A stretch of DNA of 64,000 nt from Aporrectodea caliginosa (GCA_020284085.1 JACEVL010000495.1:1724028-1788027); one strand, 5' to 3'; positions 1-19,993 are shown, counted from the stretch's first letter. The notes: generated from the sequence alone by a model not told the origin. Numbers and translations are program-made.

Positions 1-1
1 G

Positions 2-8573
<8,572 letters not shown>

Positions 8574-9310
8574 CCTGTGCAACTGGAGTCAAAGAGTGCC
8601 TGAAGGGAAACTTGTCTACAGCTGTTTGAATAGTTTATGCAAGTGCATCTAATTGGCTGACAACTAGTAAATTACAGGGTCATCTAGTGCTGTTTTAGTC
8701 CCGAAACACATTTTTCATTCACCACAGTTTGATGATGTGTTGTTGTATAGTACCTGATTCTGCGATGTGCAGGTGCATGGACAGTATAACGGATTGGCAG
8801 TGTGCAATGATAAAAGTGAACATTTGTCATGTCTTTTAAAAACCGACTTTAAAGTGATGTTGAAAAACTATCATTTTAGAAGATTTTAGTACTGAAGTCT
8901 AGTGATGCGATACAACATCTGGTCATGACTAGGTGTGAGGTAGGATTCACCACGTAGTAAACATGTCCAGGTACAGTCATATAGCAAATCTCTGCAAGTA
9001 TAGCTACAACATTATTATGACCTGACATGTCCAGTTTAATATTTTGGGTAAAGTTACATGTTAGTGTGACACAGTAAGTGTAATGTTGCAGCATTATGCT
9101 TTGGCTATTTGCTGTAAGAAATATCCTTCCTTTGTTCAGCTGAATGGATTCATGTAACAACTGTGCACAAATATCTGGACTTTTGTAAAGTGCATGTTAG
9201 AAACCCCTTAAAACTCTGGATGTGTCATTAGTGAATACTTGTCTTGTGCCTCAGATTCTGATTTTCTGATGTTGCACACAGAATAGTGCAATAAATACCG
9301 TGGTAAATGT
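8574..9310 (+). other. JMJD6 3' UTR with poly(A) signal
   Basis: Non-coding sequence follows the exon 8 stop. The first good AATAAA is at 9290-9295, so cleavage is likely around 9305-9325. No transcript data were available. Confidence 0.55.
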
Positions 9311-9908
9311 GTATCTATAAACCAGATATATATGTGACCTTGCCGGAGAGATAGGACCACTTGTTGCTTTCTAGATCAGCCGGAAATGGTCTTTTGTAAT
9401 ACCGTGATTATTGATTTTGGCGTCCAATATACTGCATCTGAAGCTAATAATTGCTGTATCGCAAACTATATTACTCCACCTGATACGTCAAGGCCAAAAA
9501 TCTGGTATTAATGCATCAGTTAGAGACAGTTTCAGTATATGTTATTTCCTGCCAAATGATGTTTTATATTTTCTTTAAAAAGTGCTTAAATTTTGGGCCA
9601 AACATTCAAACACACACACACATACAGAGGGAGTTGTGCTGTAACAGAGGTTTAATGTAGCCTGGTCGCATTAGTTGGATAGTTGATTGGCTGGGCTTGA
9701 ATGATTGGCCTGCCCCCTCCACCGCCATGTAGGAGCCTAGGAGGAAGCCTATAGTGGTTGGATGACTCGATCAACTCTGTAGTTAAGAGATGTTTATTTC
9801 CTCGTATGATCTCATCTGTTTCTCTACATCCTTGTCTAGCTCTTTTGTAACTCATGCTCAAAGTTATCACTTTTATAATGCTGCAAGGGGTCGTCATAGG
9901 CCTATTAA
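9311..9908. other. Intergenic, no gene seen
   Basis: Downstream of JMJD6 I see only a short CA run near 9610-9625 and no supported coding exon. The minus-strand open frame around 9652-9936 shows no family resemblance. Confidence 0.5.
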
Positions 9909-10366
9909 GGGGCCGTCCATAAATGACGTCACGCACCTAGAGGGGGTCGGAAATTTGTGACGATGTGTGACATGGGGTGTGGGGGTCTGAGAAGTGTGAT
10001 GTCACACCAGGCCTATGTTATTAAATTTAACAATTAACAACAATTTCATTTTTATTAATAACAACACTAATTTTGAGGATTAAATTTTATTTTTTTTTAA
10101 AATTATTTTAATGTATACGGGCACCATTATTAATAATTTTATAATTATTTCAATATTTGGTCACCGTTAGATTTTAAAATATTCATGCTTTCCCTATTTG
10201 TTCCATGAAGGAGCATTTTGCTTCGCCATGGAAATTTGGTTTTAGGGGGGTCAGAGCTTTGTGACGTCATTTTCAGAGGGAGGTGTTACTTTTTGTGACG
10301 AAGTGTGACGAGGGGGGGGGGTTAAAAATCGGCCAAAATTGCGTGACGTCATTTATGGACGGCCCC
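9909..10366. mobile_element. PIF/Harbinger-like MITE
   Basis: This 458-bp element has TIRs beginning GGGGCCGTCCATAAATGACG at the left and the exact inverse at the right (about 28 bp, near perfect). It is flanked by a 3-bp TAA duplication (9906-9908 and 10367-10369), the target size of PIF/Harbinger elements. The inside is AT-rich with subterminal 'gtgacg' repeats and no coding capacity. Confidence 0.8.
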
Positions 10367-10676
10367 TAAGTTGCTAACTAACCCATGCAGAAAACCATGA
10401 CCTTGTGTTGGGCCTTACCATACCATAGAGTTCCAGTTGCTAGGGTAGCAACATGCTCGGGCCAGGCCTACACACAGAGTTCTGCCTTTGTTCATTCCTG
10501 TCTGTATATGACTCTGTCTACGAAGTCATTGCAAGTGTGTGGCCTACACACTACATATATCTATACGGGCTATATAAATAGCAGTCCTATATACATAGAT
10601 GACTTGGTTTAGTAAACTGTTGATGACATATTTCTGGACATTTTCAATTAATTTATCATGATTTCCCCATTTTTGG

Positions 10677-10931
10677 CTAATTAGCATGTAGCAGCACCGA
10701 AAGAGAACGTGCTAATGTAGCCTTGCATATCCGTGCTGCCTCATGTCTCCTTTCGTTCACAAAATGATATTGAAGGGCACACATTAACCAAAACGATGAT
10801 TGTCTACCTAGCGATTTTATGGCTAATTTCAACACTTCTTTCATGTAAGTGGGCATTGCACAAGTGTGTGCAACGGCGATAGCCCATACTGGCATTGATT
10901 TTGCAAACGCCAACCAAGGAGTCTCACTTAA
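10677..10931 (-). pseudogene. SLC17-family (sialin / phosphate-transporter-like) exon remnant
   Basis: A minus-strand acceptor (TTTTTTCAG) is followed by an open frame reading LSETPWLAFAKSMPVWAIAV then AHTC..MPTYMKEVLKLAIKS. This matches my memory of the conserved SLC17 stretch around transmembrane segment 7, in which a Trp/Leu-rich piece of about 11 residues (containing LLTCLPTYM) is expected between AHTC and MPTYM. Here that piece is missing, which would break the membrane segment. Downstream the frame runs into unrelated sequence and stops at 10677. No neighbouring SLC17 exons were found within several kilobases. I read it as a dead exon or stray duplicate rather than a working gene. Confidence 0.5.
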
Positions 10932-12065
10932 CTGAAAAAATACAGTTAAGTTATGTGAAATAATTTTTTTACCTTTATAAAATTCTGCAATGAATAGTCA
11001 TTTTCGTAATCGCAGCAAACGGATTACAACTAATCACATGTGCATTTGTGAGATGCTTTTATACTGACTTGTTCATGTACTCTATAGCCTGACGAAGGTG
11101 AATGAGCTTTACCATTGACCAATGGAGTATTGTTGATTAACAACAAATACTCTCAAAGACAACCATTGAACTGGAAGACTTTTGTTAGAATAGATGGATT
11201 TCACACATAGATCAGATTAGCATTACTCGTATATGATTTTGGATCCATATTGTTTACGTTTGTAATCTCGTCTGTTAAATTAATTCTCCACACCTAAAAT
11301 CCTTGACTTCATTTGGAGTCATTTTATGGTTCAATAGCTTGAATGTTTAAAATTCTCTCGTTACTTTCCCAAATCCAGTGTAACCCAAAACAAGTTTCCT
11401 TATTTTGTTGGGATCTGTTGGTTCATATTTTTTGTAGCTAGGTCCATAAGAAATGAATGAACAAGATTTCCGTTGTGTTGTATTTAACATAAATAAAATT
11501 TTGAGATGTGATCGCAGTATTGGTTTTGCAGTACAAATAGTCATTATTTTGGACACTTGCATTCATGATTTAAATTTTGCATTTTGGCTAACTGCTTAAT
11601 TAGCATGCTGTCATTACAAAAGCATCTACTTGCACAGTATGGGTTGCATACTGTAAAAGCTGTACACGACATTAATGAAGCAGAAATATGCACAACAGAA
11701 AATGACAATAGTTTGATGTGTAATAGTATTATCATTAGATGGAACATAACAGAAGCTATACAGGCCATGCAGTTATCATTGATTCTTAACGTCATAGTTA
11801 AAAAAACTGCAACAGAAAGACTTATTACAAATATTCATGATTATGGTAAAATATCTGATTATACAGACTACACTAGAGTAAAACAGAAACTGGATCTCAT
11901 TACTGTGATTTTGCATTTCTGTCTGAGTCATATAATCTATAAATTAATGATTGATTCTTTTATGTAAGCAAGATATCCCTTTTGGAAGCAGTGAGGTGAG
12001 GTTCTGTAACACCATTGCTCCCAAATGGTCCTTTTTCCTTTTTATGTGATGAATTTGATTGATCA
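10932..12065. other. Intergenic, AT-rich, no gene seen
   Basis: The largest open frame here (11584-11967, 127 codons) is AT-rich with no recognisable domain or signal. I treat it as chance. Confidence 0.45.
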
Positions 12066-12330
12066 TGGGGCAGGGAGTGGTTCAATGGTAACATGCTGGT
12101 ATGAAGATCAGAAGGATGTGGGCTCAATACTCATGAGGTCGACCCCGCCGTGAACTCCCTAGGGGCGAGTGTAAATGAGCAGTAGGGCAGATGGGCACCT
12201 TGCACGCTGCTACACAGTTAAATTTGACTCCTGATAACAAGGTTAACAGGAGTCGAATACTATATTGTGTAATCTTACTGCGTACTTGTCAGTTTGAATT
12301 AATAAACGAAAATTATTATTATTATTATCA
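12066..12330 (+). mobile_element. tRNA-derived SINE
   Basis: The head has a polymerase III A-box-like segment (GTGGTTCAATGGTAACATG) and about 50 bp later a B-box-like GGGCTCAATACTC, spaced as in tRNA genes. A unique body of about 180 bp follows and ends in (ATT)n at about 12313-12330. It does not fold as a true tRNA gene in full. Confidence 0.7.
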
Positions 12331-13547
12331 TTGCTCCAGCACATGGAGTCATGGTCATGACATTTTCCAATCACCAGTTTCTACGGTGAACTTTTTCATG
12401 CCACATAATGACCACCTGGGTGCTGTATGGTGTGTATAGTTTTGCACATAATTTCAACAAAAGATGTTAAAAGTACAAAGCTACAGTACAAGTATGCCAA
12501 TAATTGTTTCAGCAAAAACTATGCAATTACATGTACAAGCAATTTGGAGATGCAAAACTGTCATTAAAAGATTTCGAGTTGTACCAGTTTCAAAGTTTTA
12601 ACTTTTGCCACGTAATGTTGGCTGATACTGTATTAGCAGGGAGGTGGTTTATACTGGATGTGTTCATTTATAATGCCTGCCCATTGAGTTGCTCAGGAAA
12701 GAGAAACTACCATCATATTCCACTTAAGGACATCAGTCACCAGGTGTTTAAGTAAGTCGTGATATTGATCTTCAAGCAAGCCCGTATATTACTATATTAT
12801 GACAAAAGGTTAATTTACAGTTGCAAAAGTGGCCTAAAATAAACATGTCCTCAAGTGCAATATGATGGTAGTTGCTCTTTTCTGGGTGATGCAATGAACA
12901 GAGTGGTAGGTAGCTTGCTTATCTTGTGATCTGATAAGCATGGATTCCTGCCTGCTGAGTGGCATTAGGTGGATGCTGTAAGATAACATCTGCTAATTGG
13001 GCAAGTTTATCTAGCACTGTCCCACGGTCAAATTGCACTGGGTCTAGTATTTGATACCAGTAAGAGCTTGGCTTGGCTCCAATGATGCCTATTTAACATT
13101 ACTGGAACTTGGTGTTGTGTAGCAGCCTGTATCAGCTGTGCATAGCTGTCTAAATGCGGGTCAACAGTTGATAGCTGCAACTGGTTTTACGCCGGTAGGG
13201 CAGTCCAGTCAAGAACAGGTGGAACTTAATTATATAGCTGCACGTCTCCCCTGTCTTATTTCCTGACAGTGGTGCCTTTGACCAATCTTCTGACATTAAT
13301 GTCTGTGTATAACCAGAGAGGCAAGAAAGGCCACACTTCCTTCAAATCTGAAGGCATGTGTCCTGCTTCACAGAAAGCCTTACAAGAAAAACCAAGTGGC
13401 ACAAGAAAGCATGCAAAATATTAATTTTATAAAATAAATTTTTCGTGGTGACCAGACGCTATCTCTGCAATTGACCAAAAGGAGACAAATATAACCAGAA
13501 AAACTTTAACCAGTAAACATTTAATGGAATGACATTTCATTTCAGAT

Positions 13548-13797
13548 ATTTATATAGCGCCCCTTCAAGATTTCTACTCAGAGGCGCTCCCGACTACAGC
13601 GCGGACACTGAATCAGAGTTTCACGCCGATGACATGAGCAATTGTAGTGACTTGTCAGGGAACGCGGTAGCTTGAGGTGGATTTCTAACCCTCCGGCTGC
13701 AAGGCACGAACATACCCCTTGAAGTGGATTCGAACCCGCAACCCTCCGGCTGCAAGGCACCGAACATACCGCTACACCACCGCGCCCCACAATTGAA
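13548..13797 (-). mobile_element. tRNA-derived SINE with an L2-like 3' tail
   Basis: On the minus strand it starts GGCGCGGTGGTGTAGCGGTA (A box) and reaches GGGTTCGAATCC-type B-box sequence at about 13728-13740. The 'gccttgcagccggagggtt' portion occurs twice, so the tRNA-like head is partly duplicated. The 3' end (13548-13595) is the 'gcgcctctgagtag...ggggcgctatataaat' block seen at L2-like LINE ends in this window, suggesting mobilisation by that LINE. Confidence 0.75.
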
Positions 13798-14223
13798 ATA
13801 GTTAAATTCCACATTACAAACGTAGACTGAAAGCAATAGTGTTGTCACACACATAGGCAAGTTCTAATGTCAGCACAAATTCTTTGTATTAATCCGTATT
13901 TTGTCACAGTCATGTCACATTTGCAGCATCTTCGTGGGCACAGTTTTGCACACCACAAAACCCAATTGTTAAGTGCAAAATCTATCATCACAACATTAGT
14001 AAGCATGTCATTACATCCACAACTTGGTAATGTATAGCTGCACATGTCACCATTTCCAACAACTTCTTGGTAATGTTTTGACTAGACACATTGAACAGGA
14101 TATTAACACAATGAAGTCGTGTAGCGATTTAGATCAGCACATCTGACATGCTTTAGATGGGGCTATACAGGTATGCAGACATATTTGTACATACAACATA
14201 TAAATGGGGTTCATTGGGCTGTG
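13798..14223. other. Intergenic, no gene seen
   Basis: I find no conserved coding frame or repeat here. Confidence 0.4.
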
Positions 14224-14231
14224 GTGTCATC

Positions 14232-15145
14232 CAGAGATGGGTAACTAATCGATTAGATGCTAATCGATTAGCTAATCGATTAGACAAACAGCTAATTCTA
14301 ATTCTAATCGATTAGCTGTCATCTGATGCTAATTCTAATTCTAATCGATTAGCAATTTTCAGCTAATTCTAATCGAAAATCGATTAGCTGATCGATTAGA
14401 TGTGTGAAAATTAAGCTGAGAAGCATTTGTTAAGAATGAGTTTATTAATATTGAGTTTTCAAGAATTCCTTACTTACTTATTTATCTGAAGGTTGTTTCA
14501 AACCTGCAATGACCTGTTCATGGTTATCTGTCCTTTCTGCTCATGCAACAATGAAAGATTTGCTCATCTTCCTGTTCTTCATCTCAAGCATTACTGTGTT
14601 CCTGCAACCTCAGCTGCCATGGAAAGCGTATTTACGGTTTTGTGGCTACATCGTAAACGCTAGGCGCTGTAGGCTAAGTGATGCACTGATACAAGACATG
14701 CTAATTGCAAAATGCAATAGTGACCTTATGAAGTAGCAATGTCAATGTCGATGTGGTGTTGCTTGCTGGCTTTTGGATTCTTCTCACACATAGCAGTTGT
14801 GCAGCTTTAGACATTGTAATAGGCTACAGCTTTAAGCATTGTAATAGGCAACAGCTTTAAGCATTGTAATAGGCTAAAGCTTTAGGTATAGTAATAGGCT
14901 ACAACAACTTGCTGTAGTAACTTGCTGTGCTCTGATTACAATTTGACAAATTCATGAAGCAAATATATGTATAGAACTATCAATTATCGAAATCTAATTC
15001 TAATTGCTAATCGATTAGCTGCTGCTCATTCTAATTCTAATCGCTAAATCCTTTTGCTAATTCTAATTCTAATCGATTAGCAAATTTCAGGAGCTAATTC
15101 TAATTCTAATCGATTAGCAGTTCTAGCTAATCGTACCCATCTCTG
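14232..15145. mobile_element. hAT deletion derivative with CTAATCGATTAG subterminal repeats
   Basis: The TIR CAGAGATGGGTA sits at the left and its inverse TACCCATCTCTG at the right. Both are flanked by a perfect 8-bp duplication GTGTCATC (14224-14231 and 15146-15153). Both subterminal regions (14247-14400 and 14990-15135) are packed with 'ctaattctaatcgattag' repeats, likely transposase binding sites. The middle retains a transposase C-terminal piece and four copies of a roughly 27-bp 'aggctacagctttaagcattgtaat' repeat (about 14804-14905). Confidence 0.9.
14595..14735 (+). pseudogene. hAT transposase C-terminal (dimerization) remnant
   Basis: A frame reading PATSAAMESVFTV shifts by one base into CGYIVNARRCRLSDALIQDM and ends LIAKCNSDLMK. 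The 'E-x-VFS...RR-x-RLS' pattern is that of the hAT C-terminal dimerization domain. The frameshift and loss of the rest of the protein make it non-functional. Confidence 0.65.
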
Positions 15146-15189
15146 GTGTCATCATGCATAGCAAATATACTCTTAAAAATAGAGTCTGG

Positions 15190-15238
15190 TACATTAGACA
15201 TTAATATGACAAAATTTGTCATATTAATGTCTAATGTA
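15190..15238. repeat. Perfect 24-bp palindrome with one-base spacer
   Basis: The arm 15190-15213 and its exact reverse complement 15215-15238 are separated by a single A. It starts 45 bp after the hAT element ends. A true hairpin, a template-switch scar or an artefact are all possible. Confidence 0.9.
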
Positions 15239-16139
15239 TTTAATACTTTAACATACAGTGGAGATTCGTTTATGCGTGGCTTAATTATGGATGTCCTGGG
15301 TCAGTTAAAGTTTAGGAACATGATAATAAAAGTCGGTGCCATATATGTCGGTGGGTCTACACACAAGAATAAAGTCTCAATCCTGTTTTTCCCGTTATAA
15401 ACAGCTTAAGACATGAGCTCACATAACTTGTTTTGTACATAATTTGAGTCAATGTAATACTAGGTCACATGTACATAACGTAAGTCTCAATCTTGTTTTG
15501 CCAGCCATCGACATATTTAAGATATACACTTGGGGTAATGTAATGCTGTGCCTTTTAACTTCAGGATCTGAGATACCAGGAATAACCAAGTTCACATACG
15601 AGTAATCTAGGGGAGAGCGGACAAGAGAGCAGGCTATGGTTTGTGACATGTCTCAGGTACGAGCCTCAGCCAATCTTATGTAGCGCATTTGCCATGATAT
15701 GATAGAAACAAGATATGCAAGGGTTTGTTATGTGGGGCTGAAATGTGAGGTGAAATTACCATACTGTCCAGTTTTACCCCACATTAACTTATGATAAGGT
15801 TGCATTACAATGAAGTAAATTATCAAAGCAAAACTAACTCTGGACTCCTTCTCCAGATTATGATATATAAGAATTCAATTTATATTAAGTGTAATATCTA
15901 CCACAGGCTGCCTCTCTGTCTAACGGATTGACTTTCTGGGTTTTAACCTTGCTACAGGTTGGCTTTTGTGTGCCATTGGGCATTAGCTAGTCCCTTATGC
16001 ATCAGACCCTGCTGCTGTAGAATTAGCATTGTTTACCTGACTCTGTACAGAAACCTTATTATGTTGTTGTTAAAAGCCACATCACATACTGTGTGATAAC
16101 TGCAGTATTTCATGATATTCTGTTTGAAAGCTCAGCTAA
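15239..16139. other. Intergenic, no gene seen
   Basis: The open frames here overlap low-complexity AT-rich sequence. No domain, repeat end or regulatory element is recognisable. Confidence 0.4.
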
Positions 16140-16315
16140 ATCCAGTATCCACTATTATTTATTATCATTAATTAACAACTTCTACAGTGCCTGTGTCTAA
16201 TGCACAAGATAACAACCAGTGGAGCACCACAGCCAAGTCATAATCAGGTCAACATCCAGAAGATCAGTCTATTGAGAAACAGACAGCCTATGGTGAATAA
16301 GCAAACTAAAACAGG
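16140..16315 (-). mobile_element. LINE 3' UTR fragment (reverse)
   Basis: Read on the minus strand, this matches the untranslated end of the LINE copy at 49800-50165: both contain 'cataggNtgtct', 'gatctt..gat.ttgacct', 'cttgtgcattaNac' and 'gttNNtaattaa', ending in an (AAT)-like tail. It lies just downstream of the BTB-BACK-jacalin stop codon and may fall in its 3' UTR. A minus-strand AATAAA at 16158-16163 in the tail could serve as a poly(A) signal. Confidence 0.5.
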
Positions 16316-16528
16316 ATACAAGTTACCAACTGCATTACGTCAGAAACTGGAATAACAAAGATACATATAATAAGCAAGCGTTGACATTATCATGGGTTGT
16401 GAATGCTACTGCCTCAATACATCAATAGTATTGTATATTTATATAAAGTAAACACTGGGATATGACGGCAAATGCAGAAACGTTGAACAACAAACTTAGA
16501 CCAAACCAGAGTAGTATGGATGATAGTC

Positions 16529-19500
16529 TTAAGAAGAAGGTTTGTGAAAGCCCCACACAAAACAAAGCCGTCGGATGGCAGTTTCTGACTGTGTGACGTC
16601 GACTGTACCAGTGATGTACGCCAAGTAGGCACTAGTACTTGGACTCGGCAGATGATGTTTGCTACCTCCATCACCACCGAAAGGGCCGATAACGTTACCA
16701 CGGTTTGTGGTGAACGTCAGCTGGTCAATCATCCACCCTGTGCGAGCAGTTATGGATATTATTCGCTCACCAGGACCAAGGTGGAATTCATCGTCTTCGT
16801 GTCCATATCCGGCTGTTCCGTGAAGAACAGATTGTCCGATGTTGTAAAATACTTCAATGCCTAAATAAGAAAAAACTTCTGATAATATGCCAATCTGGTA
16901 CATTTGCAGAACATTTAGCAGTCTTAAGCACTGCAAAAGCCATGCCTCACACAGTTATAGCATCAGATATCAAAACTAAGCAGTAAACAACTAAGCATGC
17001 TTATCAAAACTAAGCATGCTAACGCTACAGTTTATAGGTACTAACAGTTTCTGGCCATGAAAACTGATACCCTTAGTTCGATACAATGCTGGCAAGCATG
17101 GTGTATGCAGCTTCTCGTATGCAGGGATGGCTGCCTGGAAGTCTCTACATGCAGCTGTATGGAATATAAGTTATAACCAGCACAGCATCATGCTGTTGGA
17201 CACGGATGTCAATCAATCAATCAAGCAATCAAAACTTATGTAGTACCCCTTCAAGACTTCTACTCAGAGGTGCTCCAGACCCAGATCAAGCGGAAGAAGG
17301 TAGTCTTTAGTAGCTGATGGAACTGAGACGACGAGACATTTGGGAGAAGGCAAATGGCTAAAGAAAGCCCATTCCATGTTGACAGACTGGAAAAAGAAGG
17401 GAACTGCATTCTGGCAGAATTGGCAAATGGAACCATTAAGTCACCATGAACCGAGGAGCGCAATGCACAGAGGCCAGTGCAAGAGGAAACAGGGTGGCAG
17501 AGGCTTACGCAAGTAAGTGGTGCAGAAGCCGACAGACATTGCCACACCAAGGACACAAAACTGAATGAGATGCACTGTGGGAATGGAAGCCAGTGCAATA
17601 CATCACGCACATAATGGGATATTCAGATGGTTTTGGCAAACCCGCTGATGAGTCACACTGCTGCCAATGGACCCGCTCCAGCCTCTCAATTCGGACCCGT
17701 GGGAGACCAGCGAACATAGTTCTAAGAGCAATAGTCTAGGTGGCTCGTCACAAACGCATGAACGAGAGAAACCACTGGTTTGAAAGACAGGGAGCACGCT
17801 ATGACCCGAAGCTGCTGCAACTGGTAGTAGCAGGTGCGCCGGTGCGGCTAACCTGGTCTAAACGGAGTGCCAGAGGGAGCTCTGAATCCAGAAGGAACCC
17901 AAGGTCGTACAGCTTGGAACAGAATGGCATAGTGGGGAATTCCGCAGAGAGAGTGTTCCAGTCCAGCTTGGCCAACGGTTATCTGGTGCCCAACCAGAAC
18001 AATTGCTTTTTCTGGGCATTGAGGCCAAGGTGGTTTGAGGAATAGCCTCTATTGCCCGATGCATGGAGCGGGTTCAACTCATCCCACTATCCTTCAGAGG
18101 TTGGTAATCTGATGTTATCCAACGAAGGAGCTAGTGCTGCTGTCACGCCTAAGCTGAGCTGAAATAAATATCATTGCAGTACAATTTTTGCCAATTTTTA
18201 GTTTCTTATGACGTTTATTATGATTTTTCAAAATGTAGTTTATTTAAAACACAAACAAATTTAAGCCAAATCCTCCTCTGAAATTCTCGTCCGACTATTT
18301 GGAAGACTTCTTGGCTCTAATGCCAATATATAGGGAGAGCAACATACCTCCAACTACAAGATGTCCATCCCATCTCCGTGTATAGACCTTCATACCAGTC
18401 ACAAAAATGTGTTGCCCATCATGAACGAGATTTAGATCATCAAAAGGTTCAGTTGGGACCTCTGACTGTACAGCTGTGGTAGCTGCCAGTTCCCTGGTCT
18501 CTTCATACTGAACTACAGAGCACAACAGTTACAAGTGTTAAGTATGTATGTATGAACATATTATGTATCCAGACATTTAACATAGTACCTATTAATACCT
18601 ACCAAAAGCATATCTCAGCAACAAACTGTTACAGGCACAAAAGAAATTTTATAATTCATGTCCTCATCCTCAATGTAACACAGACCAGAAATTCTGAACA
18701 TGGAGTTAACCAGTCATCCTAGATAGAACATCACTTGATTGGGTTCTACTGTATGTGTGCAACATATTGATTGGATGACAACAGATTTATTTTAATTAGG
18801 TAGGTAGTCCATCAATTTATTATGCATAATTTTCTCAAAACATTTAGAGCAAATATGGGAGAATTTAAATGGGCCTATAGTTATTATTCTTACATTCCCC
18901 CAGATTTATAAACTGAAATAAGTTTGGCTATAATTAAATCTGTTGGAACTATTCCCAAGGAAAATGATGAGTTATGTTAATGATGGCTGCCAATGGTATT
19001 TGAGAAAGGCTGCACTAAATACCACTTACCCATACACAGACGAGGACGTTCCCAAACGTTCTGTTCCGCACTGGACACTTCAGAAGCTATGATTCGATTC
19101 AGCAATTTCAAGCATTCTGGTGAGCTCATAATCCAGTTTGATGACTTCAATGGCACAAGCACTGACGCTGGCAAAAGCATCAGACGAACGCCACGGGACA
19201 GCAGCATTGGCAGATGTTCATGATTTACTTCAGGTTTCGCTTCAACAAACCGCAAAATCACTTTGAGAATCTTCTCTTCTTGCTCCACTTGAGAGACACA
19301 GAACCCATTTTCCAGTACAGTCACCTCATCCTTCTCCAGCAATCCGAGCAGCTGCTTGACCGGCAACTTCAGAAAAATCTCCTGCTTGACGATCTCCTCA
19401 AAGTGCGAAATCATGAACAACTCTATTTTTTGCTGCAACTCCAATAGGTCAAGCGAGACAGCAAGCTCAAGGACATCGACACAGTTGTCGATAGAAAGAT

Positions 19501-19993
19501 TACTATGGAGGTAGGTACAGCAGGCACTGATCACCGTATCAATGCAGAGAAAATTAGCAGCAGATAGAAGATCCTGAATATTTTCAGGTGTAATTTCCAC
19601 AGCACCACAATAAGCAAACTCCATGAGTAACCTAATGGCAGTGCCACTTACATGGATATCTGGCAGACTGATTTCATCACGTCCAGCATCAATCATATCA
19701 CTATTAAAAAGGGCTTCAAAATACCGGCTGAAAGCAGAAAGGACACTTTTGTGTGCCCTCACACTGACATCGTTAACCCTGACTGTTACATCCAAAAAGC
19801 GACCTTCTCTCCATTGTTTGTGAAGTCCAACTAAGATGTGACCTGGGTGAGATGAGTCAGTGAATTTGTAGAATTCATTCACAACAGGAGGGGTAGCAGG
19901 TTGGGGTTTATTTTTCCGCTGTCGGCCTTTATCTTCACGGACTGTACCGGGTTCACGGTATGTACCGGGAAATGGGAAATCTCTCCTTGCCAT
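16529..19993 (-). CDS. BTB-BACK-jacalin domain protein
   Basis: Three exons join in frame on the minus strand: 19993-19030, 18512-18348 and 16860-16529, with phases 1 and 1 and GT/AG borders, giving about 486 residues. Residues about 56-163 are a BTB/POZ domain (FLDVTVRVNDVSVRAHKSVL, then SRYFEALFNSDM). About 168-290 is a BACK region (LDLLELQQKIELFM, then LPVKQLLGLLEKDEV). From about 345 to the end is a jacalin-like beta-prism lectin domain (LGPGERIISITARTGWMIDQ, LTFTTN, GPFGGDGG, LAYITGTVDV). BTB-BACK proteins usually act as Cullin-3 substrate adaptors with Kelch repeats selecting the substrate; here a putative carbohydrate-binding fold takes that place, so recognition of glycosylated targets is inference. 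There is no signal peptide. The ATG at 19993 directly follows a TTAG acceptor-like sequence, so a non-coding first exon may lie upstream. Confidence 0.85.
17215..18110 (-). mobile_element. L2-like LINE 3' fragment in the BTB-BACK-jacalin intron 2
   Basis: The minus strand carries decayed ORF2 pieces: LLDSEL-type sequence near 17880-17900, VRIERLERVHWQQC (17640-17700), then RDVLHWLPF followed by PVSS.TG...LRSSVHGDLMVP and LLKTTFF (17260-17610). These are the L2/CR1 thumb and C-terminal conserved blocks. The 3' end (17225-17280) carries the 'cctctgagtagaagtcttgaagggg' block. Frameshifts and stops make it non-coding. Confidence 0.75.

Noticed and set aside
11584..11967. 127-codon plus-strand open frame
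   Set aside because: No domain, no splice context and AT-rich composition like the surroundings; most likely chance.
12885..13060. Possible third tRNA-like SINE ('gagtggtaggtagcttg' as A box)
   Set aside because: No convincing B box at tRNA spacing and no tail repeat, so it falls short of the two SINEs listed.
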